Positions 1 through 7,660 of a DNA stretch of 20,484 nucleotides are shown in pieces. The position numbers were made by a program, and so were the translations under genes. The DNA is taken from the NCBI GenBank assembly GCA_937902305.1, contig CALDHV010000059.1, positions 1-20,484 on the forward strand. The letters are read 5' to 3'. Each line of letters starts with the position of its first letter. Within the stretch, counting starts at the first letter, position 1. The notes beneath the pieces were generated by a model. The model saw only the letters and a program-made list of their open reading frames with translations. It searched no databases and had not been told where the DNA came from. Source of the stretch: an uncultured Clostridia bacterium (GTDB lineage Bacteria > Bacillota > Clostridia > Oscillospirales > Acutalibacteraceae).

Positions 1-356
1 CGGAACAGCGTATTTTGGAAATTGCTCCGCCGCTCATCATCCTGCACATCATCCCCGGTCAGCAATATCTGCGCGACGGTGTGATTGTGCTCGGTAAAAA
101 GCCGATCGTAAAAATACATCAGCTCGCATTGACCGACAGCGGCGGCGGCTTGCTTGGTCGGTATATCCGACGGGCGCTCTTTCAGCGACAGCTTGCCTGC
201 GCCGAGACCGATTGCGCCGGAGGACACCAGGATGACCTCGTTCCCGGCATTTTTCAGATCGCTCAACACCTCGCACAGCTTTTCGATGCGGCGGATATTC
301 AGCAGACCCGTCGCGTGAGCCAGTGTCGAGGTACCGACCTTGATAACGATACGCAT
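1..356 (-). CDS. proB: Glutamate 5-kinase, N-terminal part (cut by window edge)
   Basis: This minus-strand frame starts at ATG 356-354 and is still open at base 1, giving about 118 residues of an enzyme that phosphorylates L-glutamate in the first step of proline synthesis. Visible family features are the N-terminal MRIVIKVGTSTL nucleotide-binding strand, VSSGAIGLG near residues 45-53, KQAAAAVGQ followed by a Tyr-rich helix, and AQILLT. These fit the amino-acid kinase fold of ProB. A Shine-Dalgarno AGGGGAG (364-370 on this strand) lies seven bases before the start. The gene diverges from tcdA. The catalytic C-terminal half and any PUA domain lie outside the window, so completeness cannot be judged; proA is a likely next gene but is not visible. 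Confidence 0.9.
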   Translation of the reverse strand, partial: MRIVIKVGTSTLAHATGLLNIRRIEKLCEVLSDLKNAGNEVILVSSGAIGLGAGKLSLKERPSDIPTKQAAAAVGQCELMYFYDRLFTEHNHTVAQILLTGDDVQDDERRSNFQNTLF

Positions 357-387
357 AGGAGAACTCCCCTTTTTTATGATTTCCGGA

Positions 388-416
388 TTGCAAAGCGCAA
401 AACCGTATGATATACT
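388..416 (+). promoter_or_regulatory. Predicted sigma-A-type promoter of tcdA
   Basis: TTGCAA (388-393) and TATACT (411-416) are separated by exactly 17 bases and lie about 30 bases before the tcdA start. AAGGAGG (434-440) follows at normal ribosome-binding distance from ATG 448. The match is by eye only. Confidence 0.55.
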
Positions 417-447
417 GATTTAAACATCCACACAAGGAGGAAACGGT

Positions 448-1170
448 ATGAATGACCGGTTTTCCCGTGCCGCATTGCTGTATGGCGACGCGGCGATTGA
501 AAAACTGCATACCTGCCGCGTTGCCGTATTCGGGCTCGGTGGGGTCGGCGGATACGCCGCCGAGGCGCTGGCGCGCTCCGGCATCGGTGCGATCGACCTC
601 ATTGACCACGATACCGTCAGCGTCACCAATATCAACCGCCAGCTTTTTGCGCTGACAAGCACCGTCGGTCGGAGCAAAGCGGAGGTTGCCGCCGCGCGGG
701 TGCGGGATATTAACCCGGAATGTCGGGTAACGGCGCACGCCCGCTTTTTTGATGCACACACGGCGGTAACATTTGATTATACCGCATACGACTACATCAT
801 CGACGCAGTGGATACCGTGACTGCCAAGCTGTTACTGATCGAAACGGCGCGTCGATACGGTGTTCCCATCGTCAGCTGTATGGGCACCGGCAACAAACAA
901 GACCTGACCGCGTTGCTGGTGTCGGACATATATGAAACCAGCACTTGTCCGCTGGCGCGGATCATGCGCAAGGAGCTGAAAAAACGCGGCATCGACCGAC
1001 TGACGGTCGTTTGGTCGCCGGAGGAGCCGACCGAAGCACAGCCGCCGCAGGACGGCGACGGATTGCCGCCCGGTCGCCGTGCGATCCCCGGCTCGAATGC
1101 GTTCGTCCCCCCTGCCGCCGGGCTGTTACTGGCGCAAACGGTGGTAAATGCGCTTATCGGAAGGGATTGA
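448..1170 (+). CDS. tcdA: tRNA threonylcarbamoyladenosine dehydratase (TcdA/CsdL, E1-like)
   Basis: The 240-residue protein belongs to the ThiF/MoeB/HesA E1-like family and matches TcdA, which uses ATP to cyclise t6A at tRNA position 37 into ct6A. It shows the nucleotide-binding GLGGVGG (29-35), LIDHDTVSVTNINRQ (51-65) with the usual Asp, Asn, Arg and Gln residues that contact ATP, and the downstream MGTGNKQD stretch. TcdA proteins are typically 240-270 residues, so this one is complete. AAGGAGG at 434-440 sits seven bases before the ATG. The gene appears monocistronic, with its own promoter at 388-416 and terminator at 1193-1226. Its last 17 bases overlap the end of the convergent PHP gene. 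Other E1-like roles (MoeB, ThiF) are less likely given length and motif order. Confidence 0.9.
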   Translation: MNDRFSRAALLYGDAAIEKLHTCRVAVFGLGGVGGYAAEALARSGIGAIDLIDHDTVSVTNINRQLFALTSTVGRSKAEVAAARVRDINPECRVTAHARFFDAHTAVTFDYTAYDYIIDAVDTVTAKLLLIETARRYGVPIVSCMGTGNKQDLTALLVSDIYETSTCPLARIMRKELKKRGIDRLTVVWSPEEPTEAQPPQDGDGLPPGRRAIPGSNAFVPPAAGLLLAQTVVNALIGRD

Positions 1171-1960
1171 AACGGTCTTTTTCTTCCAGCCCAAGCAGTT
1201 TGACCTGACGGTCAAACTGCTTTTTTGCGCTGTCCAGCTCGTGTGGATGATGCGCGTCGCTCCCGAAATAGAAGCGACACCCCATATCCTTCGCCAGCCG
1301 ATACGGGCGCAGGATGATCTCCAGCTCGTCCGCATCGTAGGCAAGATCGTTGAAATTGAGCTCCACGCCGCACCCTTTTTCGGCAATGCGAGAAAAGAGA
1401 CGCTTATATTCATCATCGGAAATATCGGAAAATAGCTTAATGTGGTCTTTCGGCGATAGCGGCGCGGCAAGCGAGCAGGTCAGGTGTGCGATGCCGACCT
1501 TTTGAAACGGCAAATCCATATCCAACACCTTATTCAGCCGCTCAATATATATCGCCCGGCGGCGTGCGAGAGAGCCCCAGTCGCGTTCGCTGATCGTGAC
1601 ATTCAGCATATGCAGATGGGTCGTCGGAATGATAATGAACTCAAACGCGTCCATCCGCTCCCTGGATAATCCCAAAACGCCGTTTTTATCCATATCGGTC
1701 TCACAGCCGAAATGAAAGCGTACACCCGGTACCTGCGGCAGAGGCGTGAGCGTTGCCAGATACGGATAATTCTGCACACGGTAGAAAAGATCATCCGGCA
1801 CACCGCAACGCTCATCCCAAAAATGATCGGTCAGACAAATATTGGAAAACCCGTTATCGACCGCATACTGTAAAATCCTCTGCGTGTTTTGCTCCGGGTC
1901 TTCCGAGCAAAGCGAGCGATAGGAGTGGATATGATAATCGTGGTCAACGGAAAACGGCAT
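1154..1960 (-). CDS. PHP-domain metal-dependent phosphoesterase
   Basis: This 268-residue protein has the PHP layout: HIH at residues 10-12, LTDH near 43-46, a GCETD acid near 86-89, a mid-protein IAHLT, and a C-terminal FGSDAH. In the family these His and Asp residues bind a two- or three-metal centre that hydrolyses phosphate esters, as in histidinol-phosphatase HisK. The exact substrate cannot be read from sequence, and no his genes are nearby. I chose ATG 1960 over the in-frame GTG at 1969 because AGAGGT (1970-1975) is nine bases from the ATG and touches the GTG. That ribosome site lies just before, and touches, the stop of the upstream flavoprotein gene, so translation is probably coupled. 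It is the last gene of the eight-gene operon, and its 3' end contains the tcdA terminator. Confidence 0.85.
   Translation of the reverse strand: MPFSVDHDYHIHSYRSLCSEDPEQNTQRILQYAVDNGFSNICLTDHFWDERCGVPDDLFYRVQNYPYLATLTPLPQVPGVRFHFGCETDMDKNGVLGLSRERMDAFEFIIIPTTHLHMLNVTISERDWGSLARRRAIYIERLNKVLDMDLPFQKVGIAHLTCSLAAPLSPKDHIKLFSDISDDEYKRLFSRIAEKGCGVELNFNDLAYDADELEIILRPYRLAKDMGCRFYFGSDAHHPHELDSAKKQFDRQVKLLGLEEKDRFNPFR
1193..1226 (+). terminator. Intrinsic terminator of tcdA, inside the PHP gene
   Basis: A perfect 13-base inverted repeat (1193-1205 with 1210-1222) with the four-base loop TGAC runs into six T residues (1221-1226) in the tcdA direction, 23 bases after the tcdA stop. The repeat also encodes the KKQFDRQVKLLG segment of the convergent PHP protein. 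There is no T tract in the opposite direction, so it should stop only tcdA transcripts. Confidence 0.85.
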
Positions 1961-1972
1961 AACGAACACCTC

Positions 1973-3211
1973 TTATTGTATGTTTGCGGTGATAGCACGC
2001 GCCGCGACATAGGCACTGCTCCACGCAAATTGCAGATTGTACCCGCCACAATCCCCGTCCACATTGAGCATTTCCCCGGCAACATACAATCCGCGCAACC
2101 GGCGATGCTCCATCGTAGCGGGGTCAAACGCGGCGGTATCTATCCCGCCCGCCGTGACCTGCGCGCCGCCGAAGCCCTGTGTCCCCGTGACGGGGATCTG
2201 CCAGCATTTTATCGTGGCGGCGATACGGGCGATTTCCTCCCGCCGCAGATCGGTCACCGCACGGGTGAGCGGCAAAACGCCCGTGACACGCAACACCGTT
2301 TGCCCGACCCGTTTGTGCAGTAAGCCGGTCAGCAGATCCTCCAGCGTTCTGCCTGGCAGAGCGGCACGCTCGGCGATCCGAGAAGTCAGACGCTCGGCAT
2401 CCCAATCCGGGAGCAGATCAAGAGCCACGGAAAGCGTACCTTTTTTACTTCGCTCCCAGTTGGCGGCGACACGCGATATTTGCATAACGGCAGGCCCGGA
2501 AAGCCCATAATCGGTAAAAAGTACTTCCCCCGTTTCACAGGCTTCTCTCCTGCCGTCGAGTAGCATCGTCACTGCGGCACCCACACGGATGCCCTTGACG
2601 GCACGTACAAACGAGGTATCGGTGCGGATCTGCACGATGGACGGAAACAGCGACGTTTTTTCGCACCCGAGGGAGGTCAGCAGACGATAGCCGTCCGCGC
2701 TACCGCCCAACGCGGGTGCCGCCATACCGCCGGTGCAAATCAGCACACAACGACAATCGACCGTTTCATACTCCGATATGACCGCCCAGCCGTCGGGCAT
2801 TTTTTTGATCTCATTTACCTTGACACCGCAACGGGTCATTACCCCGTTTGCCGCCGCATCCAGCCGCAAAGCGTCCAGTACCGCCGTCGCCTGCTCGGAG
2901 CGCGGATAGACCTTACCGTCCGCTCGGATCTGGCAATCCACTCCGACCGAGGTGAAAAAGTCCACGGTATGCGATGGCGAAAACGATGAGATCACGGCAT
3001 CGGCAAATGCCGGATCACCGTGATAATGCCCGTCTATAGCGTGGATATTGGACAAATTGCAGGTACCGTTGCCGGTCGCCAACAGCTTTTTGCCGACGCG
3101 ATCGGATCTTTCCAGTACCAGCACCGATTTGTCTTTCATCATTCGACCGAGGAAGGTCGCCGCCGCCAATCCCGTCGCGCCGCCTCCGACGATCACAACA
3201 TCGTATTTCAT
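1973..3211 (-). CDS. HI0933/BaiN-family NAD(P)/FAD-dependent oxidoreductase
   Basis: The 412-residue flavoprotein starts with the dinucleotide-binding GGGATG (9-14) and an acidic strand end (E34). It carries the family signature ATGNGTCNLSN (45-55), a KVYPRSEQA motif, CTGGMAAPALGGSADG, and the C-terminal GLYVAGEMLNVDGDCGGYNL region (from residue 374) that closes over FAD. Members are widespread in Clostridia and mostly uncharacterised; names such as BaiN, or aminoacetone oxidase family, come from few studied cases, so the substrate stays open. ATG 3211 is favoured because MKYDVVIVGGG begins right at the Rossmann strand, while upstream in-frame codons lie inside ruvA. One base separates it from the ruvA stop, suggesting translational coupling. 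Confidence 0.88.
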   Translation of the reverse strand: MKYDVVIVGGGATGLAAATFLGRMMKDKSVLVLERSDRVGKKLLATGNGTCNLSNIHAIDGHYHGDPAFADAVISSFSPSHTVDFFTSVGVDCQIRADGKVYPRSEQATAVLDALRLDAAANGVMTRCGVKVNEIKKMPDGWAVISEYETVDCRCVLICTGGMAAPALGGSADGYRLLTSLGCEKTSLFPSIVQIRTDTSFVRAVKGIRVGAAVTMLLDGRREACETGEVLFTDYGLSGPAVMQISRVAANWERSKKGTLSVALDLLPDWDAERLTSRIAERAALPGRTLEDLLTGLLHKRVGQTVLRVTGVLPLTRAVTDLRREEIARIAATIKCWQIPVTGTQGFGGAQVTAGGIDTAAFDPATMEHRRLRGLYVAGEMLNVDGDCGGYNLQFAWSSAYVAARAITANIQ

Positions 3212-3212
3212 A

Positions 3213-3818
3213 TCAGCTACGGCGCGCCAACAGCTTGAGCGCCTCCCGCACCAGTGTTTCCACCGGTAAAGCACTGTCCAGCTTGCCGACAGCGGCGCTT
3301 GCCTCTCCTGCCGAGAAGCCGAGCACCGTCAGCGCGTCCACCGCCTGCGAAGCGTTGGCGGAAGCCGATACCGATAACCCGACCGACAGGTCGATCTCTC
3401 CGCCGGAGGTAGCCAGCCCGTTTACCTTGTCTTTCAGCTCCAGCACGACCCGCTGGGCGAGCTTCGGCCCGACCCCCGATGCCTTGGTAAGCGCACGGTA
3501 ATCGCCCGACGCGACCGCCAGCGCGACCTTCTCCGGGGAAAGCTCGGATAAAATAGACAGCCCGACCTTCGGGCCGACACCGGATACCGCCGTCAACTGC
3601 TTAAAACAGGCAAGCTCGTTTTGATCGGCAAAGCCGAATAGCTCCACGGCATCCTCCCGCACATTCATAATGGTATACAGCATGGCCTCCTGCCCGACCG
3701 ACGGCATCTGCCGCGCGGTATTGAGCGTGATCTGACACCCAAAGCCGATTCCGCCGCAGGAGATCACCGCCAAGCGGGTATCAAGATGGGTCAGCTCCCC
3801 TTTTACGCTGTAGATCAT
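3213..3818 (-). CDS. ruvA: Holliday junction branch migration protein RuvA
   Basis: The 201-residue protein has the three expected parts. An N-terminal OB-fold (about 1-62) begins MIYSVKGEL and ends in ELFGF. A central domain carries two helix-hairpin-helix motifs, each with SGVGPK (79-84 and 114-119), that grip the DNA backbone. After an acidic and Ser/Ala-rich linker comes a small C-terminal domain (about 155-201) that in the family contacts RuvB. RuvA forms tetramers that hold the four-way junction open. GGAGGT (3827-3832) lies eight bases before ATG 3818, and the ruvC stop is three bases further up. The usual partner ruvB does not follow; the flavoprotein gene takes that place. Confidence 0.95.
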   Translation of the reverse strand: MIYSVKGELTHLDTRLAVISCGGIGFGCQITLNTARQMPSVGQEAMLYTIMNVREDAVELFGFADQNELACFKQLTAVSGVGPKVGLSILSELSPEKVALAVASGDYRALTKASGVGPKLAQRVVLELKDKVNGLATSGGEIDLSVGLSVSASANASQAVDALTVLGFSAGEASAAVGKLDSALPVETLVREALKLLARRS

Positions 3819-3834
3819 AGCTATGTACCTCCGC

Positions 3835-4332
3835 TTATGTATTCAATGACAGCTTCAGCGCCGTACCGCCGTACTGGGCGTGACAGATCGCTATCGCCAG
3901 CGCATCGGCGGTATCGTCCGGCTTCGGCACCTCGGTGAGACGCAACAGACGGCGAGTCATTTCCATCACCTGCGGCTTATGCGCCTGACCGAAGCCGGTG
4001 ACGGCGGATTTTACCTGTAATGGCGTATACTCATATACCGGCGTGCCGCTTTTATGGATCGCCAGCATCGTCACGCCGCGCGCCTGCGCCACATCAATGG
4101 CGGTCTTTTGGTTGTTTTGAAAATACAGCTTTTCCACCGCGACAGCATCGGGCCGGTATTTCGCCAGCAATGCCGACAGATCATCATAGATGATCTCCAG
4201 ACGGCGGTTAAAGTTCATCCCGGCAGGGGTCGTGATCGCGCCGAAATCGACCGGGATGAACCGTCCGCGTTCATAACGGATGATGCCCCAGCCAATGATC
4301 GCATAGCCGGGGTCGATCCCCATAATAATCAT
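3835..4332 (-). CDS. ruvC: Crossover junction endodeoxyribonuclease RuvC
   Basis: The 165-residue enzyme cuts Holliday junctions symmetrically. All four acidic catalytic residues of the RNase H-like fold can be placed: D7 in MGIDPG, E67 in VAVEKLYF, and D140 and D143 in PDDTADALAIAI. The length is near the usual 160-175. I chose ATG 4332, which overlaps the upstream CinA-type stop as ATGA, so translation is probably coupled. A longer frame to 4371 only adds residues read from inside the upstream gene, and a second ATG at 4323 would also work. Adjacent to ruvA, as in many bacteria. Confidence 0.95.
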   Translation of the reverse strand: MIIMGIDPGYAIIGWGIIRYERGRFIPVDFGAITTPAGMNFNRRLEIIYDDLSALLAKYRPDAVAVEKLYFQNNQKTAIDVAQARGVTMLAIHKSGTPVYEYTPLQVKSAVTGFGQAHKPQVMEMTRRLLRLTEVPKPDDTADALAIAICHAQYGGTALKLSLNT

Positions 4333-4832
4333 ACTGTTTTGCTCGCTTTCTCGCCGTGCAGATAGTCGCACAGCAATGTCAAAGCCGCATCAGCCGCACG
4401 CCGTCGGATCTCTGCCCGATCGCATCCGGGAGATGACAGCAGAAGCTTTCGCACGATTTCCCGCTTGCCGTCGGTCAACGCCACAAAAACGGTGCCGACC
4501 GGCTTTTCCGCCGCGTCGGGCCCGGCCTCCCCGGTCGTGCTGATGCCGACAGTCGCTCCGGCAAGACGGCGCACTCCCGTCGCCATCTGCAATGCCGTTT
4601 CCCGGCTGACAGCACCGAGGTTGCGGAGCGTGTCCTCCGATACGCCAAGCAGTTTCATCTTACACGTGTTTTGATACGAAACGACCCCGGTTCCGAATAC
4701 GGCAGAGGCTCCGGGAACGTCCACGATGCGGGATGCAACCATCCCGCCGGTCAATGACTCCGCGACCGCGACCGTCATACCGCGCTCCTTGAGCAAAGCG
4801 ACCGCTTCAGCCACATCCGTCTGTTGGGTCAT
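4329..4832 (-). CDS. CinA C-terminal / PncC-type nicotinamide-nucleotide amidohydrolase
   Basis: This 167-residue protein is the stand-alone CinA C-terminal domain. Family members such as PncC deamidate nicotinamide mononucleotide to nicotinate mononucleotide in pyridine-nucleotide recycling. It shows AESLTGG (24-30) with the nucleophile-region Ser, VSYQN (51-55), GISTTGEAGP (96-105) and KPVGTV (110-115). The N-terminal molybdopterin-binding domain of full-length CinA is absent, so competence-related roles should not be assumed. AAGGAGAT (4839-4846) precedes ATG 4832 by six bases and overlaps the thiI stop. Its own stop overlaps the ruvC start by four bases. Confidence 0.88.
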   Translation of the reverse strand: MTQQTDVAEAVALLKERGMTVAVAESLTGGMVASRIVDVPGASAVFGTGVVSYQNTCKMKLLGVSEDTLRNLGAVSRETALQMATGVRRLAGATVGISTTGEAGPDAAEKPVGTVFVALTDGKREIVRKLLLSSPGCDRAEIRRRAADAALTLLCDYLHGEKASKTV

Positions 4833-4844
4833 TTCGTCATCTCC

Positions 4845-6014
4845 TTATATCTGCCGGGTACGAACCCCCGTCAGCGCCTCATTCACCAGCGCGTCAATAT
4901 CCAGCTTTGCCTCCGCTTCCTCGACCTTGCGTAGCTTCGGGCGGGTATCGGGGTGGCGCGGCGTGAATACGGTACAACAGTCCTCAAACGGCAAAATCGA
5001 CAGCTCAAAGGTATCAATTTTGCGGGCGATACGAACGATCTCCTCTTTGTCCATCCCGATGAGCGGACGGAAAACCGGCATCGTAGCCAAAGCATCGGTC
5101 ACGGCGATCGCCGGGACGGTCTGACTTGCCACCTGCCCGACGCTTTCACCGGTGATCAGCGCGCCACATTCCTCCCGACGCGCGATGATCTGTGCCAATC
5201 GCATCATAAACCGCCGCATAATTAATGTAAAATATTCCTCCGGGCAATTATCCCGGATCGCTTCCTGAATATGAGCAAAAGGAACAATAAACATATCCAT
5301 ATGCCCGGCATAACGCCCTACCCGATCCAACAGATCGACCACCTTTTGCTCCGCGCGCTCGCTGGTATACGGCGGCGATGCAAAATGAATCGCCGTCAGA
5401 CGAATGCCGCGCTTTGCCATCATATATGCCGCCACCGGGGAATCAATGCCGCCGGAGATCAGCACGGCACACTTGCCGCCGGTGCCGACCGGCATACCCC
5501 CCGCACCGGGCAACTGATCGGCGTGAATGTACGCGCCAAAATCCCGTACCTCCACAATGATCTGCATATTCGGCTCGTGAACATCAACCTTGAGATGCGG
5601 AAAATGCTCTAAAATGTACGCGCCGACCTCGCGGCTGATCTCCGGGGATGTCAAGGGGAACTGCTTGTCAGATCGCTTGGACTCCACCTTGAAGGTCTTG
5701 ATCTGCCGCAAGCGCTTTCCCAGAAAATCGACCGTCTGCTCTTGAATGACAGCAAGATCTTTAGGAGACACACGCGCGCGTGAATAGGCGGAAATACCGA
5801 AAACGCGAGAGACCGCTTCGGCGGCGTCGTCAAGGTCGGCATCCTCGTTTTTCGGCTCAATATAAATCGTGGATTGCGCACAGCGCACCGAAAACTCCCC
5901 CGCCTTATGAAGGCGGTAGCGCAGATTGCGCATCAGCGCTTCCTCAAAATGACGGCGGTTAAGACCCTTAAGGGCAATCTCACCGTTTTTGATGAGCAAT
6001 ACTTCGTTTGGCAT
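4845..6014 (-). CDS. thiI: tRNA 4-thiouridine synthase ThiI (no rhodanese domain)
   Basis: ThiI adenylates uridine 8 of tRNA and inserts sulfur. The 389-residue protein has an N-terminal ferredoxin-like part, a THUMP domain (roughly 55-165), and a PP-loop ATP pyrophosphatase with SGGIDS (187-192). Near the end LPFEDCCTVFTPRHP carries a conserved Cys pair. It stops before the C-terminal rhodanese domain found in enteric ThiI, which is the usual Gram-positive form that takes sulfur from a dedicated desulfurase; the NifS-like gene in this operon fits that role. I prefer ATG 6014 (MPNEVLLIKNGE), one base after the sortase stop. An in-frame GTG at 6026 would overlap the sortase gene. Both starts have weak ribosome sites. 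Confidence 0.93.
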   Translation of the reverse strand: MPNEVLLIKNGEIALKGLNRRHFEEALMRNLRYRLHKAGEFSVRCAQSTIYIEPKNEDADLDDAAEAVSRVFGISAYSRARVSPKDLAVIQEQTVDFLGKRLRQIKTFKVESKRSDKQFPLTSPEISREVGAYILEHFPHLKVDVHEPNMQIIVEVRDFGAYIHADQLPGAGGMPVGTGGKCAVLISGGIDSPVAAYMMAKRGIRLTAIHFASPPYTSERAEQKVVDLLDRVGRYAGHMDMFIVPFAHIQEAIRDNCPEEYFTLIMRRFMMRLAQIIARREECGALITGESVGQVASQTVPAIAVTDALATMPVFRPLIGMDKEEIVRIARKIDTFELSILPFEDCCTVFTPRHPDTRPKLRKVEEAEAKLDIDALVNEALTGVRTRQI

Positions 6015-6015
6015 A

Positions 6016-7656
6016 TTATTCTTCACTTTCTTCTGCGACAGTGGGGGCCGCAGTAGGCCTCTGTGTCGGCTTCAGCGTCGGAGCAGCCGTTTTCTTTGCG
6101 GTCGTTTTCGCTATGGGTTTCGCTGTCGTTTTGGCAATCGGTTTGACGGTTTTCTTTGCCACAACAGCCTTGGTCGCTTTGACGGTTGTTTTCTTCGCCG
6201 CTATCGTCGTTTGTGCTGTCGTTGTTATGACATCCGTCTTTTTTGCAACGGTAGTAGCGGAAATGGCCGTCGATTTGCTTTTCGTCGAAATCACGCTCTG
6301 CGCGCCACCGGAATAATAGGAGGGTATCTTCATATCCTGCGAAACATACCAGTTATACGGCATCAGCGCATCATCATTTTTGATAATGCCGGTAGCATTA
6401 AACGGCTCAATGACCTCCTGCGATGCTTTGACGGCATACACGACCAGTCTGCCGTTGTCGATCTTGGCAGAGCTTGGCGCGGTGCAGGTGGAAAGGACAA
6501 GGATCTCATCATCGGCGCCGATCTCCAGCGGATAATGGAACATGGATCGCGTCTTGACCTCATCAATATACCGCAGGAAATCCTCATCGGATGCAAAATC
6601 TGTCTGACGGCTGTTGAAATAATACTTGTTTTCGGCGTTTTCATCCGTCAGGATCGCCGCGAAAACAAGATAGGTGCGCCGTTCATACAAAGTATCAAGA
6701 TAGATGCGATAGGCGGCACGAGCGTTATAAGCAGGCCCGATAAACTTATTAAGACCCGCAAACATTTGCCCGCTTGCCATATTATGACCGTACACAATCA
6801 GAACTTTACTGTTCTTATTCGCGGTTATCTCGGTGCGTTCGTCAAAGAACAGTGCTCCGTTTTTGTTATTGTTGCCGAAGAAATCTGTTTTGAGATATTT
6901 TTCATTATCACCGGAGTAAACGATCGGATATTCAATATTGAGAAAATCATTTTTCGAGGTCGCATGAAACGAGATCCAGCCACGTACCTCGGGGTTTTCA
7001 TCATATAGCGACTTGAAGCGTGTCAACATTCCCGCGGGATACTTGCCACCATCGGCAAAAACCGACGAATCATCGGGGTTATCATAGAAGGTTTCTTCAA
7101 TTTTGTTATATCGGGAACGGTTGATTTCCGGCAAAAGCCACACCTGATATAACACGACACAAAGGGAAATAACCAAAACAATCAGCGCAAACCAAAAGAT
7201 AAGCTTTCGCACGACCTCGCCGCCGTTATCGGTGCTTCGGATCAAATTAGAACGGAAAAAGCTGCCGAAGCCACGGGAAGATTTCTGCTCTTTTGGTTTG
7301 ATGTCAAAAGAGCTATCGCTCTTATTCGGCTCAGCGCTCGGCTTGTGTTCCGCCGATTTTGTTGTATGTTTGGGCGCTGGAGCCGCCGGAGCGGGCTTAT
7401 CCTCAATAATCGGCTGAATGACCGGCTTGGGCGCGGGAGCCGCCGGAGCGGGCTTATCCTCAATAATCGGCTGAATGACCGGCTTGGGCACAGGAGCCGC
7501 CGGAGCGGGCTTATCCTCAATGATCGGCTGAATGACCGGCTTGGGCACAGGAGCCGTCGCAGCGGGCTTGGACGCAGACTCGTTTTTGCGTTCAATCTCC
7601 AATAATAATTTGGTTATTTCATCCGCGTTGCTGCGCGGATTGTTATTCTCAGCCAT
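6016..7656 (-). CDS. srtB: Class B sortase with long Pro-rich N-terminus and Thr/Lys tail
   Basis: The 546-residue membrane protein contains a class B sortase core with the catalytic triad H291 (VYGHNM), C391 (LSTCTAP) and R403 (NGRLVVYAV). Sortases cut a sorting motif and link proteins to the cell wall. A single membrane segment (about 151-173) predicts an inside N-terminus and an outside enzyme. Two additions are unusual: about 150 cytoplasmic residues with three 19-residue Pro-rich repeats (about 38-96), and a 90-residue Thr/Lys/Ala tail (455-546) with KTTAKPIAKTTAK-like repeats. Typical SrtB proteins are about 230-260 residues. No substrate with a sorting signal is visible. AAAGGA (7664-7669) precedes ATG 7656. 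The gene sits between the desulfurase and thiI, which usually adjoin. Confidence 0.9.
   Translation of the reverse strand: MAENNNPRSNADEITKLLLEIERKNESASKPAATAPVPKPVIQPIIEDKPAPAAPVPKPVIQPIIEDKPAPAAPAPKPVIQPIIEDKPAPAAPAPKHTTKSAEHKPSAEPNKSDSSFDIKPKEQKSSRGFGSFFRSNLIRSTDNGGEVVRKLIFWFALIVLVISLCVVLYQVWLLPEINRSRYNKIEETFYDNPDDSSVFADGGKYPAGMLTRFKSLYDENPEVRGWISFHATSKNDFLNIEYPIVYSGDNEKYLKTDFFGNNNKNGALFFDERTEITANKNSKVLIVYGHNMASGQMFAGLNKFIGPAYNARAAYRIYLDTLYERRTYLVFAAILTDENAENKYYFNSRQTDFASDEDFLRYIDEVKTRSMFHYPLEIGADDEILVLSTCTAPSSAKIDNGRLVVYAVKASQEVIEPFNATGIIKNDDALMPYNWYVSQDMKIPSYYSGGAQSVISTKSKSTAISATTVAKKTDVITTTAQTTIAAKKTTVKATKAVVAKKTVKPIAKTTAKPIAKTTAKKTAAPTLKPTQRPTAAPTVAEESEE
7381..7567. repeat. Three 57-bp tandem repeats within the sortase gene
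   Basis: Copies start at 7381, 7438 and 7495, followed by a degraded partial copy from 7552. Each encodes PKPVIQPIIEDKPAPAAP plus one variable residue (Ala or Val). Copies are nearly identical in DNA, which suggests recent expansion and possible length variation. They form part of the coding frame on the minus strand and are not a CRISPR array. Confidence 0.92.
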
Positions 7657-7660
7657 ACTC

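Noticed and set aside
49..759. 236-codon minus-strand frame overlapping proB and tcdA
   Set aside because: proB in another frame of the same strand shows clear kinase motifs, and tcdA on the plus strand covers the rest. This frame is Arg-rich and motif-free.
5989..7008. 339-codon plus-strand open frame opposite the sortase gene
   Set aside because: The sortase catalytic triad lies on the other strand. The plus frame begins with Cys/Arg/Phe-rich low-complexity sequence mirrored from the Thr/Lys tail.
7381..7567. Regular direct repeats that could suggest a CRISPR array
   Set aside because: The 57-bp units are contiguous with no unique spacers and are an exact multiple of three inside the sortase coding frame.
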